A DNA stretch of 64,000 bases, taken from NCBI RefSeq assembly GCF_900240335.1, contig NZ_LT964979.1, forward strand, positions 62,001-126,000, given 5' to 3'. Below the pieces are notes generated by a model. That model worked only from the letters and a program-made list of their open reading frames with translations, was not told the origin of the DNA and ran no database searches. Made by a program: the position numbers and the translations under genes. Source of the DNA: Flavimobilis massiliensis (GTDB lineage: Bacteria > Actinomycetota > Actinomycetes > Actinomycetales > Cellulomonadaceae). The first letter of the stretch is position 1; every line of letters starts with the position of its first letter. Positions 21,904 through 30,947 of the stretch are shown here, piece after piece.

Positions 21904-23604
21904 ATGGATGACTCAGAGATCGACCTCAAGCCCCGTTCGCGCCAGGTGACCGACGGCCTCGAGGCCACGGCCTCGCGCGGCATGCTCCGCGCCGTCGGCA
22001 TGGGCGACGACGACTGGGTCAAGCCCCAGATCGGCGTCGCGAGCTCGTGGAACGAGATCACGCCGTGCAACCTCTCGCTGCAGCGCCTCGGCGCGGCCGT
22101 GAAGAACGGCGTCCACGCCGCAGGCGGCTACCCGCTCGAGTTCGGGACGATCTCCGTGTCCGACGGCATCTCCATGGGCCACGAGGGGATGCACTACTCG
22201 CTCGTCTCGCGCGACGTCATCGCTGACTCCGTCGAGACCGTGATGATGGCGGAGCGGCTCGACGGGTCGGTTCTCCTCGCGGGCTGCGACAAGTCGCTGC
22301 CGGGCATGCTCATGGCCGCCGCGCGCCTCGACCTCGCGGCCGTGTTCCTCTACGCGGGCTCGATCATGCCCGGCTGGGTCAAACTCTCCGACGGCACCGA
22401 GAAGGACGTCACGCTCATCGACGCGTTCGAGGCCGTCGGCGCGTGCGCGCGCGGACTCATGAGCGTCGAGGACGTCGACCGCATCGAGCGCGCGATCTGC
22501 CCGGGCGAGGGTGCGTGCGGCGGCATGTACACCGCGAACACCATGGCGTCGGTCGCCGAGGCCATGGGCATGTCCCTGCCCGGCTCGGCCGCGCCGCCGT
22601 CCGCGGACCGCAGGCGCGACCAGTTCGCGCACCGCTCGGGCGAGGCTGTCGTCGGGCTGCTACGCCGCGGCATCACGGCGCGCGACATCATGACGAAGGA
22701 GGCGCTCGAGAACGCGATCGCCGTCGTCATGGCGTTCGGCGGCTCGACAAACGCGGTCCTCCACCTCCTCGCGATCGCGCACGAGGCCGAGGTCGACCTC
22801 ACGCTCGACGACTTCCGTCGTGTCGCCGCGCGCGTCCCGCACCTCGGCGACCTCAAGCCGTTCGGCCGGTACGTCATGGCGGACGTCGACCGCGTCGGGG
22901 GAGTGCCCGTCGTCATGAAGGCCCTGCTCGACGCGGGACTGCTCCACGGCGACTGCCTCACCGTCACGGGCCGCACGGTCGCGGAGAACCTCGCCGAGAT
23001 CGCGCCGCCCGACCCCGACGGCAAGATCCTGCGCGCCCTCGACCGCCCGATCCACCGCACGGGCGGCATCACGATCCTCCGCGGCACCCTCGCGCCCGAG
23101 GGTGCCGTCGTGAAGTCCGCGGGCTTCGACTCCGACGTCTTCGAGGGCACCGCGCGTGTCTTCGAGCGCGAGCGTGCCGCGATGGATGCGCTCGAGGACG
23201 GCACGATCACGGCTGGCGACGTCGTCGTCATCCGCTACGAGGGCCCCAAGGGCGGTCCGGGCATGCGCGAGATGCTCGCGATCACTGGGGCGATCAAGGG
23301 AGCGGGCCTCGGCAAGGACGTTCTGCTGCTCACCGACGGGCGCTTCTCGGGCGGAACGACGGGGCTGTGCGTCGGGCATGTCGCGCCCGAGGCCGTCGAC
23401 GGTGGGCCCATCGCTTTCGTGCGGGACGGCGACCGCGTGCGGCTCGACGTTGCCGCCGGCACGCTCGACCTCCTTGTCGACGAGGCCGAGCTCGCGGTGC
23501 GCCGCGAGGGCTGGGAGCCGCTGCCCCCACGTTTCACGCGCGGCGTGCTCGGGCGGTACCAGAAGCTCGTCGGCTCGGCGTCGCAGGGCGCGGTCCTCAG
23601 CTGA
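21904..23604 (+). CDS. IlvD/Edd-family dehydratase (shorter paralogue, 566 aa)
   Basis: A second member of the dihydroxy-acid dehydratase family, clearly diverged from the gene before it. It has 566 residues with VASSWNEITPCNLSLQRL, LLAGCDKSLPGM, CPGEGACGGMYTANTM and LTDGRFSGGTTGLCVGHVAP. The CPGEGACGG form matches the mycobacterial/[2Fe-2S] IlvD subgroup. It also resembles the subgroup used for sugar-acid dehydration, so the substrate is uncertain. It has its own leaderless promoter. Having two IlvD types side by side suggests either redundancy under different iron or oxygen conditions, or a side pathway. The stop is followed by a 51-bp palindrome (23638-23688). Confidence 0.9.
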   Translation: MDDSEIDLKPRSRQVTDGLEATASRGMLRAVGMGDDDWVKPQIGVASSWNEITPCNLSLQRLGAAVKNGVHAAGGYPLEFGTISVSDGISMGHEGMHYSLVSRDVIADSVETVMMAERLDGSVLLAGCDKSLPGMLMAAARLDLAAVFLYAGSIMPGWVKLSDGTEKDVTLIDAFEAVGACARGLMSVEDVDRIERAICPGEGACGGMYTANTMASVAEAMGMSLPGSAAPPSADRRRDQFAHRSGEAVVGLLRRGITARDIMTKEALENAIAVVMAFGGSTNAVLHLLAIAHEAEVDLTLDDFRRVAARVPHLGDLKPFGRYVMADVDRVGGVPVVMKALLDAGLLHGDCLTVTGRTVAENLAEIAPPDPDGKILRALDRPIHRTGGITILRGTLAPEGAVVKSAGFDSDVFEGTARVFERERAAMDALEDGTITAGDVVVIRYEGPKGGPGMREMLAITGAIKGAGLGKDVLLLTDGRFSGGTTGLCVGHVAPEAVDGGPIAFVRDGDRVRLDVAAGTLDLLVDEAELAVRREGWEPLPPRFTRGVLGRYQKLVGSASQGAVLS

Positions 23605-23637
23605 CCCCTGCGTCTGACCCCTGCGTCGGCTGGGGTG

Positions 23638-23688
23638 CGACTCGTAGGGCTGGAGCACCATCGAACGGTGCTGGAGGCCTACGAGTCG
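23638..23688. repeat. 51-bp dispersed palindrome, copy A
   Basis: 24-base arms around a 3-base centre, starting CGACTCGTAGGGCTGGAGCA and ending GGTGCTGGAGGCCTACGAGT plus CG. The arms match except for a few internal positions. Copies B (31930-31978) and C (38072-38122) share the outer CGACTCGTAG/CTACGAGTCG and inner AGCACC/GGTGCT blocks. Copy A lies between ilvD and a lipoprotein gene. It could form a long RNA or DNA hairpin. Confidence 0.85.
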
Positions 23689-23812
23689 GGAGGGAGACCT
23701 CTCGGGTTGCGAAAGGGGTGAGCCGTCCTAGGCTTGCGGTGCCACGCGCCGGAGACTCCGGGCGACGCGCTAGGGGCACGTCGTGACGTGGCACGACCAG
23801 GGGAACCTACCG

Positions 23813-24715
23813 ATGACGAAGCTCAGCCGACCGCGCCCGCGCATGCTTGCCGCCGCCCTGCTGGCGCCGCTCCTCCTCCTCGCCGCATGCGGCGGGGACT
23901 CGACCGACGACGCCACGGCGCCGCCCGCGGCGAACGGCAGCACCCCGGCCGCGACGACGCCGGGCGACGCCCCGGCCGCGTCGGGCGTCTGCCCGGTCAA
24001 CAGCGGGCTGCGTGACGAGACGATCACGAGCTACGCCACGATCGGTGAGGTCACCGGATACGACGACGAGACCGCGAAGCGGATCGGGACGACGTGGCGC
24101 CACTCGGTGCCGATCACCCTCCACAACCCGCTCGACGCCCCGTGCAAGATCCAGGTCGGCGTCACGGTGACCGGCTCCGCCGGCGGATACACGGAGGGCT
24201 CGGTGGTCTCGGTCCTCGAGCCCGGCGCGTCGGTCGACGTCCAGCAGTTTGTGCTCGAGGACGACTTCACCTTCGAGTCGGACGCCCAGGACGCGAAGCC
24301 GACCGAGGACCTGGACATCAAGGTCTCGTGGATCGCGACGGGCCCGGTCTACGACTACTACGACGCAGACGTCACCGTCGGGGAGCCGACGGGTGAGGGC
24401 GCCGACACCGTGCTGCCGGTCACGATCGTCAAGCGCGGCATAAAGGATGGCGTGCCCAAGGCGTTCGGGATCACGGCGACCGACTTCATCTACGTCGTCG
24501 GGCACGACGCCTCGGGGAAGACCGTCGCGACGTTCTACGCGGCCGATGCGAAGTTCGTCTACTCAGGCGAGACCGGGACGCACAACATCCCGGCGACGTT
24601 CGCCGGGACCCCGAACGGTGGCGGCATGGCCTTCCAGGGGCTGGCCGCGCTCGAGGACATCGCCGAGTACAAGGTCGTTACCTACCAGCCGAACTCGATG
24701 CAGCACGAGGGGTGA
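23813..24715 (+). CDS. Putative secreted lipoprotein, function unknown
   Basis: 300 residues. A lipoprotein signal is clear: basic RPRPR, a hydrophobic run, then LLAAC with the lipidated cysteine at residue 26. A Thr/Ala/Pro-rich linker (about 27-60) leads to a folded domain with ITLHNPLDAPCKIQV and WIATGPVYDYYDADVT, which looks like a beta-sandwich (DUF4352-like) exported protein. I do not recognise a specific family. ATG 23813 has AGGGGA upstream. It converges on the P450 gene with a 7-base gap. Confidence 0.75.
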   Translation: MTKLSRPRPRMLAAALLAPLLLLAACGGDSTDDATAPPAANGSTPAATTPGDAPAASGVCPVNSGLRDETITSYATIGEVTGYDDETAKRIGTTWRHSVPITLHNPLDAPCKIQVGVTVTGSAGGYTEGSVVSVLEPGASVDVQQFVLEDDFTFESDAQDAKPTEDLDIKVSWIATGPVYDYYDADVTVGEPTGEGADTVLPVTIVKRGIKDGVPKAFGITATDFIYVVGHDASGKTVATFYAADAKFVYSGETGTHNIPATFAGTPNGGGMAFQGLAALEDIAEYKVVTYQPNSMQHEG

Positions 24716-24722
24716 GCCGGCC

Positions 24723-25928
24723 TCAGCGCGCCCGGCGGACCTCAAGCGTGCGGTAGGTCGGGACGAGGACGCGCGGCTGCGCGCGACGCCGGACGACCTC
24801 GAGCGGACCGCCCTCGAACAGCGTGCGGAGCAGGTGCTCGAGCTCGGCCCGCGCGAGCGCGGCCCCGAGGCACAGGTGTCGGCCCGCACCGAACCACAGC
24901 TGGCGGTTGTCCGCGACGTACGGTCGGTCGATCCGGAACGGGCCGGGCGCCGTGTTGGCGCTCCACACGAGCATCATCACCCGCTCGCCCGCGCGCAGCG
25001 TGCGGCCCGCGATCTCGACGTCGGCCGCGACGCCCCGCCCGATAACGGACGCGGGGCTCGTGACGCGCAGGCCCTCGCGGACGACGTCGTCCCACGGGTC
25101 TTCGCCGCGGTCGAGGGCCGCGAGCAGACGGTGCTGCTCGCCCGTGTCGACGAGCAGCGCGGTCGTGCGTGCCATCGCGCTCGCGGACGTCTCCGTGCCC
25201 GCGACCATGAGGAGGCTCGCGATGCCCGTCGTCTCCTCGAGGCTCAGCCCGAGCTCGCGGCAGCGGCCGAGCAGCAGGTGCCCTGGCGCGTGCGCCCAGC
25301 CGTCGGGCACGCCCGACGTCAGCTCCGCGACGATCCCGCGTGCCGTCGTCACCTGCGCGTCCGACAGGTGCGTCGAGGAGCCCGTGCTGAGCGCGACCGA
25401 CGCGAGGCGCTCGCCCGTGCGGAAGGTCGCGAGAGCCTCGTCGTCGGTCGGCCACGGGGCGTCCTGCGGACGTCCCGCAGGTGGCACGATGCCGAGGATC
25501 GTCGTCATCATGCGGCCGACGAGCGTGCGTGACAGCGGACCGACGTCGAGCGTCCCGCCCGCGTCGAGCGTCGCACGCGCTGCGGCGAGGGACGGTCCCC
25601 ACGCATCGTCGACGATCTCGGTCGCCGTCGCCTTCGTGAAGAGGTCGCGGGCGCGCGTGCGCAGGTCGTGGTGACCCGGCCCGTCGAAGAGGTCGAACAC
25701 CCAGTCGCCGAGGATCTGACCCCACAGGTGCCCGACGCCGCCCTCGTCGAGGATCGTGAACGCGCGTCCGTCCTTGAGGATCTCGCGGCTCACGACGGGG
25801 TCGGACGTCACCCAGCCGATGCCTGGGACCTTGACGAGCGGGCGGCGCAGGGCGCGCCCGCCGAGGAGGACCGCGGCCATCGCGGGACGGGCGCGGGCGA
25901 GGAGCGCGAGCTCGGAGCGTGTTGTCAC
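24723..25928 (-). CDS. Cytochrome P450 (divergent member of the ole-like cluster)
   Basis: 401-residue soluble haem monooxygenase. Landmarks: C-helix GPGHHDLRTRARDLF, I-helix AGTET (243-247), ExxR pair E285/R288 (VREGLRV) and haem loop FGAGRHLCLG with the thiolate C353. GTG 25928 is preferred because CAGACT, a -10-like hexamer, ends 7 bases upstream on this strand, giving a leaderless start. The gene is transcribed away from the condensing-enzyme operon from a shared 117-base region. Along with the second P450 in that operon it probably tailors the same product. The substrate is unknown, and neither enzyme resembles the peroxygenase OleT type. Confidence 0.9.
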   Translation of the reverse strand: MTTRSELALLARARPAMAAVLLGGRALRRPLVKVPGIGWVTSDPVVSREILKDGRAFTILDEGGVGHLWGQILGDWVFDLFDGPGHHDLRTRARDLFTKATATEIVDDAWGPSLAAARATLDAGGTLDVGPLSRTLVGRMMTTILGIVPPAGRPQDAPWPTDDEALATFRTGERLASVALSTGSSTHLSDAQVTTARGIVAELTSGVPDGWAHAPGHLLLGRCRELGLSLEETTGIASLLMVAGTETSASAMARTTALLVDTGEQHRLLAALDRGEDPWDDVVREGLRVTSPASVIGRGVAADVEIAGRTLRAGERVMMLVWSANTAPGPFRIDRPYVADNRQLWFGAGRHLCLGAALARAELEHLLRTLFEGGPLEVVRRRAQPRVLVPTYRTLEVRRAR

Positions 25929-26032
25929 CCGCGGAAGTCTGCCGGACGCGGCACGGCACGACCAGGTTGTCCACAGATGGGTGTTCGGCGGACGACATCC
26001 GGAGCGTGCGGGCGGCCGCGGGGACCGACCGC

Positions 26033-26038
26033 TACGCT
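26033..26038 (+). promoter_or_regulatory. -10 element of the biosynthetic operon
   Basis: TACGCT ends 7 bases before ATG 26046 of the condensing enzyme, predicting a leaderless operon mRNA. No convincing -35 is seen. Confidence 0.55.
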
Positions 26039-26045
26039 GACCGCC

Positions 26046-27119
26046 ATGCTCCAGCCGCTCCACGCCCCGGCCGTCGTCGTGGCCCCCGCGCGTCCGGCCC
26101 CCGCCGCCGCGATCCTCGGCGTCGCCGTGCACCTACCCGACGACGTCCGTGAGGTCGCGGACGTCGAGCGTGCGCTCGCCCGACGCAACCCCGGCGTCGT
26201 GCCCCGCACGCCGCTTGTCACCCGGCTCACGGGTGTACAGCGGGTGCACGTGCTGCCCGACGGTGAGGACGCGTCCGACCTCGCCGTCGCGGCCGCGCGG
26301 ACGCTCCTCGCCGAGCACCCCGGTACGACGGTCGACCTGCTGATCTTCGCCTCCGCGAGCCAGGACATGGTCGAGCCCGCGACGTCGCACATCGTCGCGC
26401 ACAAGCTCGGGCTCGACTCCGTGCCCGTCATGGACGTCAAGAACGCCTGCAACTCCGTGCTCAACGGCATCGAGGTCGCCGAGGCGCTCGTCGCGACAGG
26501 GCGGTACCGGACGGTGCTCGTCGCCTCCGGGGAGGCGCCCTCGCGCGCCGTCCGTCACGACGTGCCCGACCGGGCGACGTACGCGCTCTCCGCGCCGGGC
26601 TACACGATGTCCGACGCGGGCGCTGCCGTGCTCGTCGGCCGCCCGCCCGCCGTCGCCCCGGGGCAGGCAGCGCGCGGCATCCTCGCGAGCGCGTTTTCCG
26701 CGCGCTCCGAGCACTGGGACGTCGGCATGCTCCCGGGTGGCGGGACCGCACACCCCCGCGACGTCGAGCGCACCTACTTCGAGATCGACGGCGGACGCCT
26801 GCGCGACGCGTTCTGCGCGCTCGGCCCCGGCGTCGTCGAGGAGGCGCTCGAGCGGGCAGGGCTCACGCTCGACGACGTCACGCTCGTTGCCGTCCACCAG
26901 GTCGCGGTCGCCTATCTTGACGACGTCCACGACGCGCTCGGCCTGCCGCGCGACCGCACGCTCGTCACGGTCGCCGACCACGGCAACGTCGCCTCGGTGA
27001 CGCTCCCGCTCCAGCTCGTGCGCGCACGCGAGTCCGGGCGGGTCCGTGACGGTGACGTCGTTCTGCTGCTCGGGCTCGCGGGCGGCATCTCGATCGGCGC
27101 GACGCTGGTGCGCCTGTGA
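26046..27119 (+). CDS. KAS III / OleA-like thiolase-fold condensing enzyme
   Basis: 357 residues. The family joins an acyl-CoA or acyl-ACP to a second acyl unit by Claisen condensation. OleA members join two fatty acyl-CoAs to a 2-alkyl-3-keto acid. The catalytic Cys-His-Asn set is intact: C135 in DVKNACNSVLNG, H284 in AVHQVAVAY and N314 in DHGNVASVTLPLQL. The roughly 20-residue N-terminal Ala/Pro/Val extension is unusual. It is the first gene of a run of five with four-base or near overlaps (glycosyltransferase, P450, OleC-like, OleD-like). OleA is favoured over FabH because of these OleC and OleD neighbours and the absence of other fatty-acid synthase genes. Confidence 0.85.
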   Translation: MLQPLHAPAVVVAPARPAPAAAILGVAVHLPDDVREVADVERALARRNPGVVPRTPLVTRLTGVQRVHVLPDGEDASDLAVAAARTLLAEHPGTTVDLLIFASASQDMVEPATSHIVAHKLGLDSVPVMDVKNACNSVLNGIEVAEALVATGRYRTVLVASGEAPSRAVRHDVPDRATYALSAPGYTMSDAGAAVLVGRPPAVAPGQAARGILASAFSARSEHWDVGMLPGGGTAHPRDVERTYFEIDGGRLRDAFCALGPGVVEEALERAGLTLDDVTLVAVHQVAVAYLDDVHDALGLPRDRTLVTVADHGNVASVTLPLQLVRARESGRVRDGDVVLLLGLAGGISIGATLVRL

Positions 27120-27925
27120 GGCCGCCACGTCCCGGGGGACGCGTGCGCTCGACCGCGGGCACGCACCCCGCGCTCGGCCGGCTCGGCGTCGTTGTGCCCG
27201 CGCGGGACGAGGCCGCAGGCATCACCGCGACGCTCGACGCGCTGCGCGCGCAGACCGACCGCGACTTCGACCTCGTCGTCGTCGACAACGGGTCCTCCGA
27301 CGGGACGGGTGACCTCGTCCGCGAGTACGCCGCGAGGCACGGCCTGCCACGCTGGCGCGTCGTCACGGAGAAGCAGAAGGGGACGGGGGCTGCCGCCGAC
27401 ACGGGCATGCGCGAGGCCGCGGCCGCGGGAGCCGCGCTCCTCGCACGCACCGACGCCGACTGCCTGCCCGACCCCGGCTGGACCGCGGCCGTGCGCCGCG
27501 CGCTCGCACTGTCCGAGCTCGTCGCGGGCAGGCTCGTGCCCCGCACCGACGACCTGCCGGTCTCGCGGCCACGCACGGCCGTCCTCAACGGGGCGGTCGC
27601 GCTCGCGGGCGCGTTCGGCAGGGTGCGACCCGGCAACCAGGACGACGGCTACCTCGGGCCCTACATGATGTCCGCGGGCTGCAACATGGCGGTCACCGCC
27701 GACCTCTACCTCCGCGCCGGCGGCTTCCCGCGCACCGCGATCGAGGACGTCCACGAGGATCGTGCGCTCGTCAACGCTGTGCGCCGCCTCACGACGCGCT
27801 ACGCGACGTACGACGACGTCCTCGTGCGCGGCTCGACCCGGCGCGTCGCCGCCTGGGGGCTCGTGCGGACCCTCGGCTGGTACGCCGACCACCGCTACCG
27901 GCCCGCACACGTGGACATCCGGTGA
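27116..27925 (+). CDS. Family 2 glycosyltransferase
   Basis: 269 residues with a GT-A fold: LGVVVPARDEAAGITATLDA, the nucleotide-binding VVVDNGSSDGTG, the metal-binding TDAD and the acceptor-side AIEDVHEDRAL. There is no transmembrane segment, so it acts in the cytosol or at the membrane face. GTG 27116 overlaps the condensing-enzyme stop and its own stop overlaps the P450 start, so it belongs to the operon. A sugar transferase inside an ole-like cluster is not part of the known olefin pathway and suggests glycosylation of the product or an intermediate. Confidence 0.85.
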   Translation: MRPPRPGGRVRSTAGTHPALGRLGVVVPARDEAAGITATLDALRAQTDRDFDLVVVDNGSSDGTGDLVREYAARHGLPRWRVVTEKQKGTGAAADTGMREAAAAGAALLARTDADCLPDPGWTAAVRRALALSELVAGRLVPRTDDLPVSRPRTAVLNGAVALAGAFGRVRPGNQDDGYLGPYMMSAGCNMAVTADLYLRAGGFPRTAIEDVHEDRALVNAVRRLTTRYATYDDVLVRGSTRRVAAWGLVRTLGWYADHRYRPAHVDIR

Positions 27926-29145
27926 CGGTCGACGACGTCGTGCGCGCCGCGCACGCCGTGCACGACCCCTCGGTGGCCGACGACGAGGTGCTCCACCACG
28001 AGGAGCGCGTCCAAAGCGGCGCCCACCCGCTCGCGTACCCCGCGTTGCGCGCCCTCCGCAACCGCCCGGCCGTGCGGGTCCCCGGCCTCGGCGTCGTCGT
28101 CTCCGACGCCGCGACCGCCCGCGAGGTGCTCCTCGACACCGAGTGCTTCTCGAAGATCGGGCCGGGCTCGCCCGCCGACCTGTGGACGCCCGTGCTCGGG
28201 CCCTCCGTGCTGCTCAACATGGAGGGCACCGAGCACGCCGCGCTGCGCCGCACGCTCACGCCGCTCTTCACGCCGTCGTCCGTCAGGGCCCTCACCGCGA
28301 CGCGCTCCGAACGGCTCGACCTGCTTGCCGCGCGGCTTCTCGCGGGGGAGAGCGTCGACCTCGTGCCCGTCGTCGGCGACCTCGCCGGCTCGCTCATCTG
28401 CCACCTCGTCGGCCTCGGCGACACCGGCGCCACGGTGCGGGACCAGCTGCGGCGCGCCCAGGAGATCGTCGGGCTCGTCCGCCTCCACCGACGCGGGCTC
28501 ACGCGCTCGCAGGTCGCCCGCGCCCGCGCGGTGCTCGACGAGCTGAGCGAGCCCGCGCGCGCCGCCTACCGCGACGGCGGGACGCAGACCGTCCCAGGGC
28601 GCATGCGCGAGCTCGGCCTCTCCGAGCGGGAGGCGATGGGGGCGGTCGGTGCGTTCGTCCTCACGGGCACCGAGACCGTCCAGTCGTTCGTGCCGCGGCT
28701 CGTCGCGATCACGCACGACGCGGGCGTGCTCGACCGGCTGCTCTTGACGTCGCCCTCCGACCGCTGGCGCGGGCGCGTCGTCGAGGAGGCGCTGCGCACC
28801 GCCGTGCCGACGCCCGTCATGCTCCGTTCCGTGACCGCCGAACGCGAGGTCGCGGGCGTGCGGGTGCGGCCGGGCGACCGTGTCGTCATCGTGACGATCT
28901 CCTGCTGCCGCGGTGCGGGGCCGTTCGATCCGGGCCGCGAGGCGGACCCGTCCGTCCGTCACCTGTGGTTCGGCGCAGGACCGCACTTCTGCCTCGGTAT
29001 GCCGCTCGCCATGGCGCAGATCGACTCGGCGCTCGCAGCCCTCGCTCCCGTCGCGGCCGCGGGCCGGCCGGTGAGCGTCGTCCGCCGACGCGTCGCCCGA
29101 CGCGTCCTCATCCCCGCGTACCGCGAGCTCGTGGTGACGGCGTGA
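27922..29145 (+). CDS. Cytochrome P450 (operon member)
   Basis: 407 residues. I-helix TGTET (228-232), ExxR pair E269/R272 (EEALRT) and haem loop FGAGPHFCLG with C337. EHAALRRTLTPLF is the C-helix. GTG 27922 overlaps the glycosyltransferase stop and the gene overlaps the OleC-like start by four bases. It is distinct from the divergent P450 at 24723-25928: different N-terminus and different loop composition. Probably a hydroxylase or desaturase acting on the cluster product; substrate unknown. Redox partners are not encoded nearby. Confidence 0.9.
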   Translation: MTVDDVVRAAHAVHDPSVADDEVLHHEERVQSGAHPLAYPALRALRNRPAVRVPGLGVVVSDAATAREVLLDTECFSKIGPGSPADLWTPVLGPSVLLNMEGTEHAALRRTLTPLFTPSSVRALTATRSERLDLLAARLLAGESVDLVPVVGDLAGSLICHLVGLGDTGATVRDQLRRAQEIVGLVRLHRRGLTRSQVARARAVLDELSEPARAAYRDGGTQTVPGRMRELGLSEREAMGAVGAFVLTGTETVQSFVPRLVAITHDAGVLDRLLLTSPSDRWRGRVVEEALRTAVPTPVMLRSVTAEREVAGVRVRPGDRVVIVTISCCRGAGPFDPGREADPSVRHLWFGAGPHFCLGMPLAMAQIDSALAALAPVAAAGRPVSVVRRRVARRVLIPAYRELVVTA

Positions 29146-30947
29146 GCGAGCCCGAGACCCCGGAGGACGCACACCTCGTCGCCCACGTGCTCGACGCGTG
29201 CGCGCGCACGCCCGACGCCGTCGCGCTGCGCGTCCCGCGCCGCACCCGTCCGGGCCGCCCCCAGCGCTTCGGTGCGCTCACCTTCCGCGAGCTCGCGACA
29301 CGCATCGAGGCCGTCGCCGCGGGGCTCCGCGCGCACGGGCTCGAGCCCGGCGGACGCGTGCTCTTCTCGATCCGGCCGCGGCTCGACGGGATCGTCACCG
29401 CGCTCGGCGTCGCACGCGCGGGTGGCACCGTCGTCTTCGTCGACCCCGGCTCGACGCCCGAGCTCTTCGCGGCGCGCGTCGCTGCTGCCCGGCCGACGCA
29501 CGCCGCGACCGAGTCGCTCCTCCACGCGCTCTCCCGCGGACCGCTGCGCGCCCTCGCGCGTCGGCGCGGCCTGCTCCTGCCCGGGTACGCCGAGCTGCCC
29601 GTCACTCACGTGCACTCCGGACCGTGGCTGCCGGGGGTGCCGCGGGGATCCGTGCCCGTGCGACGGCTCGTGCGGGACGCCCTCGCGACCGCGCGCGGCG
29701 CGGCGCCTGACCCTGCGGCGTCGAGCGGGGCCGCTGCGGCGCTGCCGCGCGACGGGGCATCACTGCCGCCGCTCGACGGGGCGCGCGAGATGCTCGTCGT
29801 CTTCACCTCGGGCACGACCGCGGCCCCGCGCGCAGTCGTCCACTCGGGCGCGACGCTCGCGGCCGCGACGCGCGCGCTCGGCGAGATCGTCGCGATGAGC
29901 CCCGGGCAGGACGTCGTCACGGACCAGATGCTCCTCGGCGTGCCCGCGCTCCTCGCGGGCGCGACGTGGACCGTGCCCGTCGTCGCGCCCGCCCGCGACG
30001 TCGTCACGGCGGGTCGTCTCATGACGGGCGCCGACGCGACGTTCCTCGTGCCCGCCGACGTCACCGCCCTGCTCGACGCCGTCGAGGCCGGCACCGTGCC
30101 CGCCCGCACGGCCGCGACCGTCCTCGTCGGAGGAGCACCCGTGACCCGCGCGCTCCTCGAACGCGCGACGCGGCTCGTGCCGACGACCCGCTGGGTCGGG
30201 ATCTACGGCATGACCGAGTGCCTGCCTGTCGCGTCCGTCGAGGCCGCGACGAAGCTCGCGCACACGGGGGACGGCGACCTCGTCGGGACGCCCGTGAGCA
30301 CCGTCGACGTGCGGATCGTGCCCGCGCCTCCGGACGGCACCGCGCCCGACGGCGCAGGTCCGGACGGCGCTGCTCCGCACGCGACAGCGTCCGGGGGCGC
30401 CGCGTACGACGATGCCGCGCCCGGCGAGCTCGTCGTCTCAGGGCCCGCGCTCATGCTCGGCCTGCTCGGCGCCGACGGTGTTGTGGCGCCCGTGGCCGAG
30501 CACCGCACGGGCGACCTCGCCCGTCTCGAGGCCGCCGGTTCCGTCGTCCTCCTCGGGCGGACGCGCGACATGATCATCCGCGGCACGGTCAACATCTACC
30601 CGGGCCTCTTCGAACCGCGGCTCGCTGCGCTCAAGGGCGTCGGCGAGGCCGTGCTCGTCGGGCTGCCGCAGGAGGACGGTGACGAGCGGGTCGCGCTCGT
30701 CCTCGTCCCGGCGGACGCCGCCGAGCGTCCGCCGCGGCTCACGTGCGACCACCCGCTCGCCGAGGAGGTGCGGCCGCGGCTCGCCGAAGTCCTCGACCAC
30801 GGCGCGCTGCCCGACGTCGTCCTTGTCGCGCCCGAGGTTCCCGTCGCGGGCCGCAGCCGCAAGCCCGACCGACAGGCGCTCGCGCGCGAGGTCGCCGCGC
30901 TCGTCAACGCAGCGGCAGGGGAGGGACCCACGTGCGCGTCGCGGTGA
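29142..30947 (+). CDS. OleC-like AMP-binding enzyme (beta-lactone synthetase family)
   Basis: 601-residue ANL-superfamily enzyme. OleC adenylates the beta-hydroxyl/carboxyl product of OleD and closes a beta-lactone. Typical are LTFRELATRIEAVAAGLRAH, VLFSIRPRLDGIVTALGVAR, the P-loop VVFTSGTTAAPRAV, the YGMTECLPVASVEA motif (OleC proteins read close to YGxTExLPV) and the C-terminal GRSRKPDRQAL. An Ala/Gly/Pro/Asp-rich low-complexity insert (about residues 403-427, PDGTAPDGAGPDG) interrupts the region before the hinge and is not expected in the family. GTG 29142 overlaps the P450 stop. A plain acyl-CoA ligase is the alternative, but the sequence and the OleD-like neighbour favour OleC. Confidence 0.8.
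   Translation: MSEPETPEDAHLVAHVLDACARTPDAVALRVPRRTRPGRPQRFGALTFRELATRIEAVAAGLRAHGLEPGGRVLFSIRPRLDGIVTALGVARAGGTVVFVDPGSTPELFAARVAAARPTHAATESLLHALSRGPLRALARRRGLLLPGYAELPVTHVHSGPWLPGVPRGSVPVRRLVRDALATARGAAPDPAASSGAAAALPRDGASLPPLDGAREMLVVFTSGTTAAPRAVVHSGATLAAATRALGEIVAMSPGQDVVTDQMLLGVPALLAGATWTVPVVAPARDVVTAGRLMTGADATFLVPADVTALLDAVEAGTVPARTAATVLVGGAPVTRALLERATRLVPTTRWVGIYGMTECLPVASVEAATKLAHTGDGDLVGTPVSTVDVRIVPAPPDGTAPDGAGPDGAAPHATASGGAAYDDAAPGELVVSGPALMLGLLGADGVVAPVAEHRTGDLARLEAAGSVVLLGRTRDMIIRGTVNIYPGLFEPRLAALKGVGEAVLVGLPQEDGDERVALVLVPADAAERPPRLTCDHPLAEEVRPRLAEVLDHGALPDVVLVAPEVPVAGRSRKPDRQALAREVAALVNAAAGEGPTCASR

Noticed and set aside
23638..23688. Insertion-sequence terminal repeats or an att site
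   Set aside because: No transposase or integrase lies nearby and the copies are free-standing palindromes, not paired ends.
27922..29145. OleT-like fatty-acid decarboxylating P450
   Set aside because: The haem loop FGAGPHFCLG and the I-helix TGTET are those of ordinary monooxygenases, not the CYP152 peroxygenase type.
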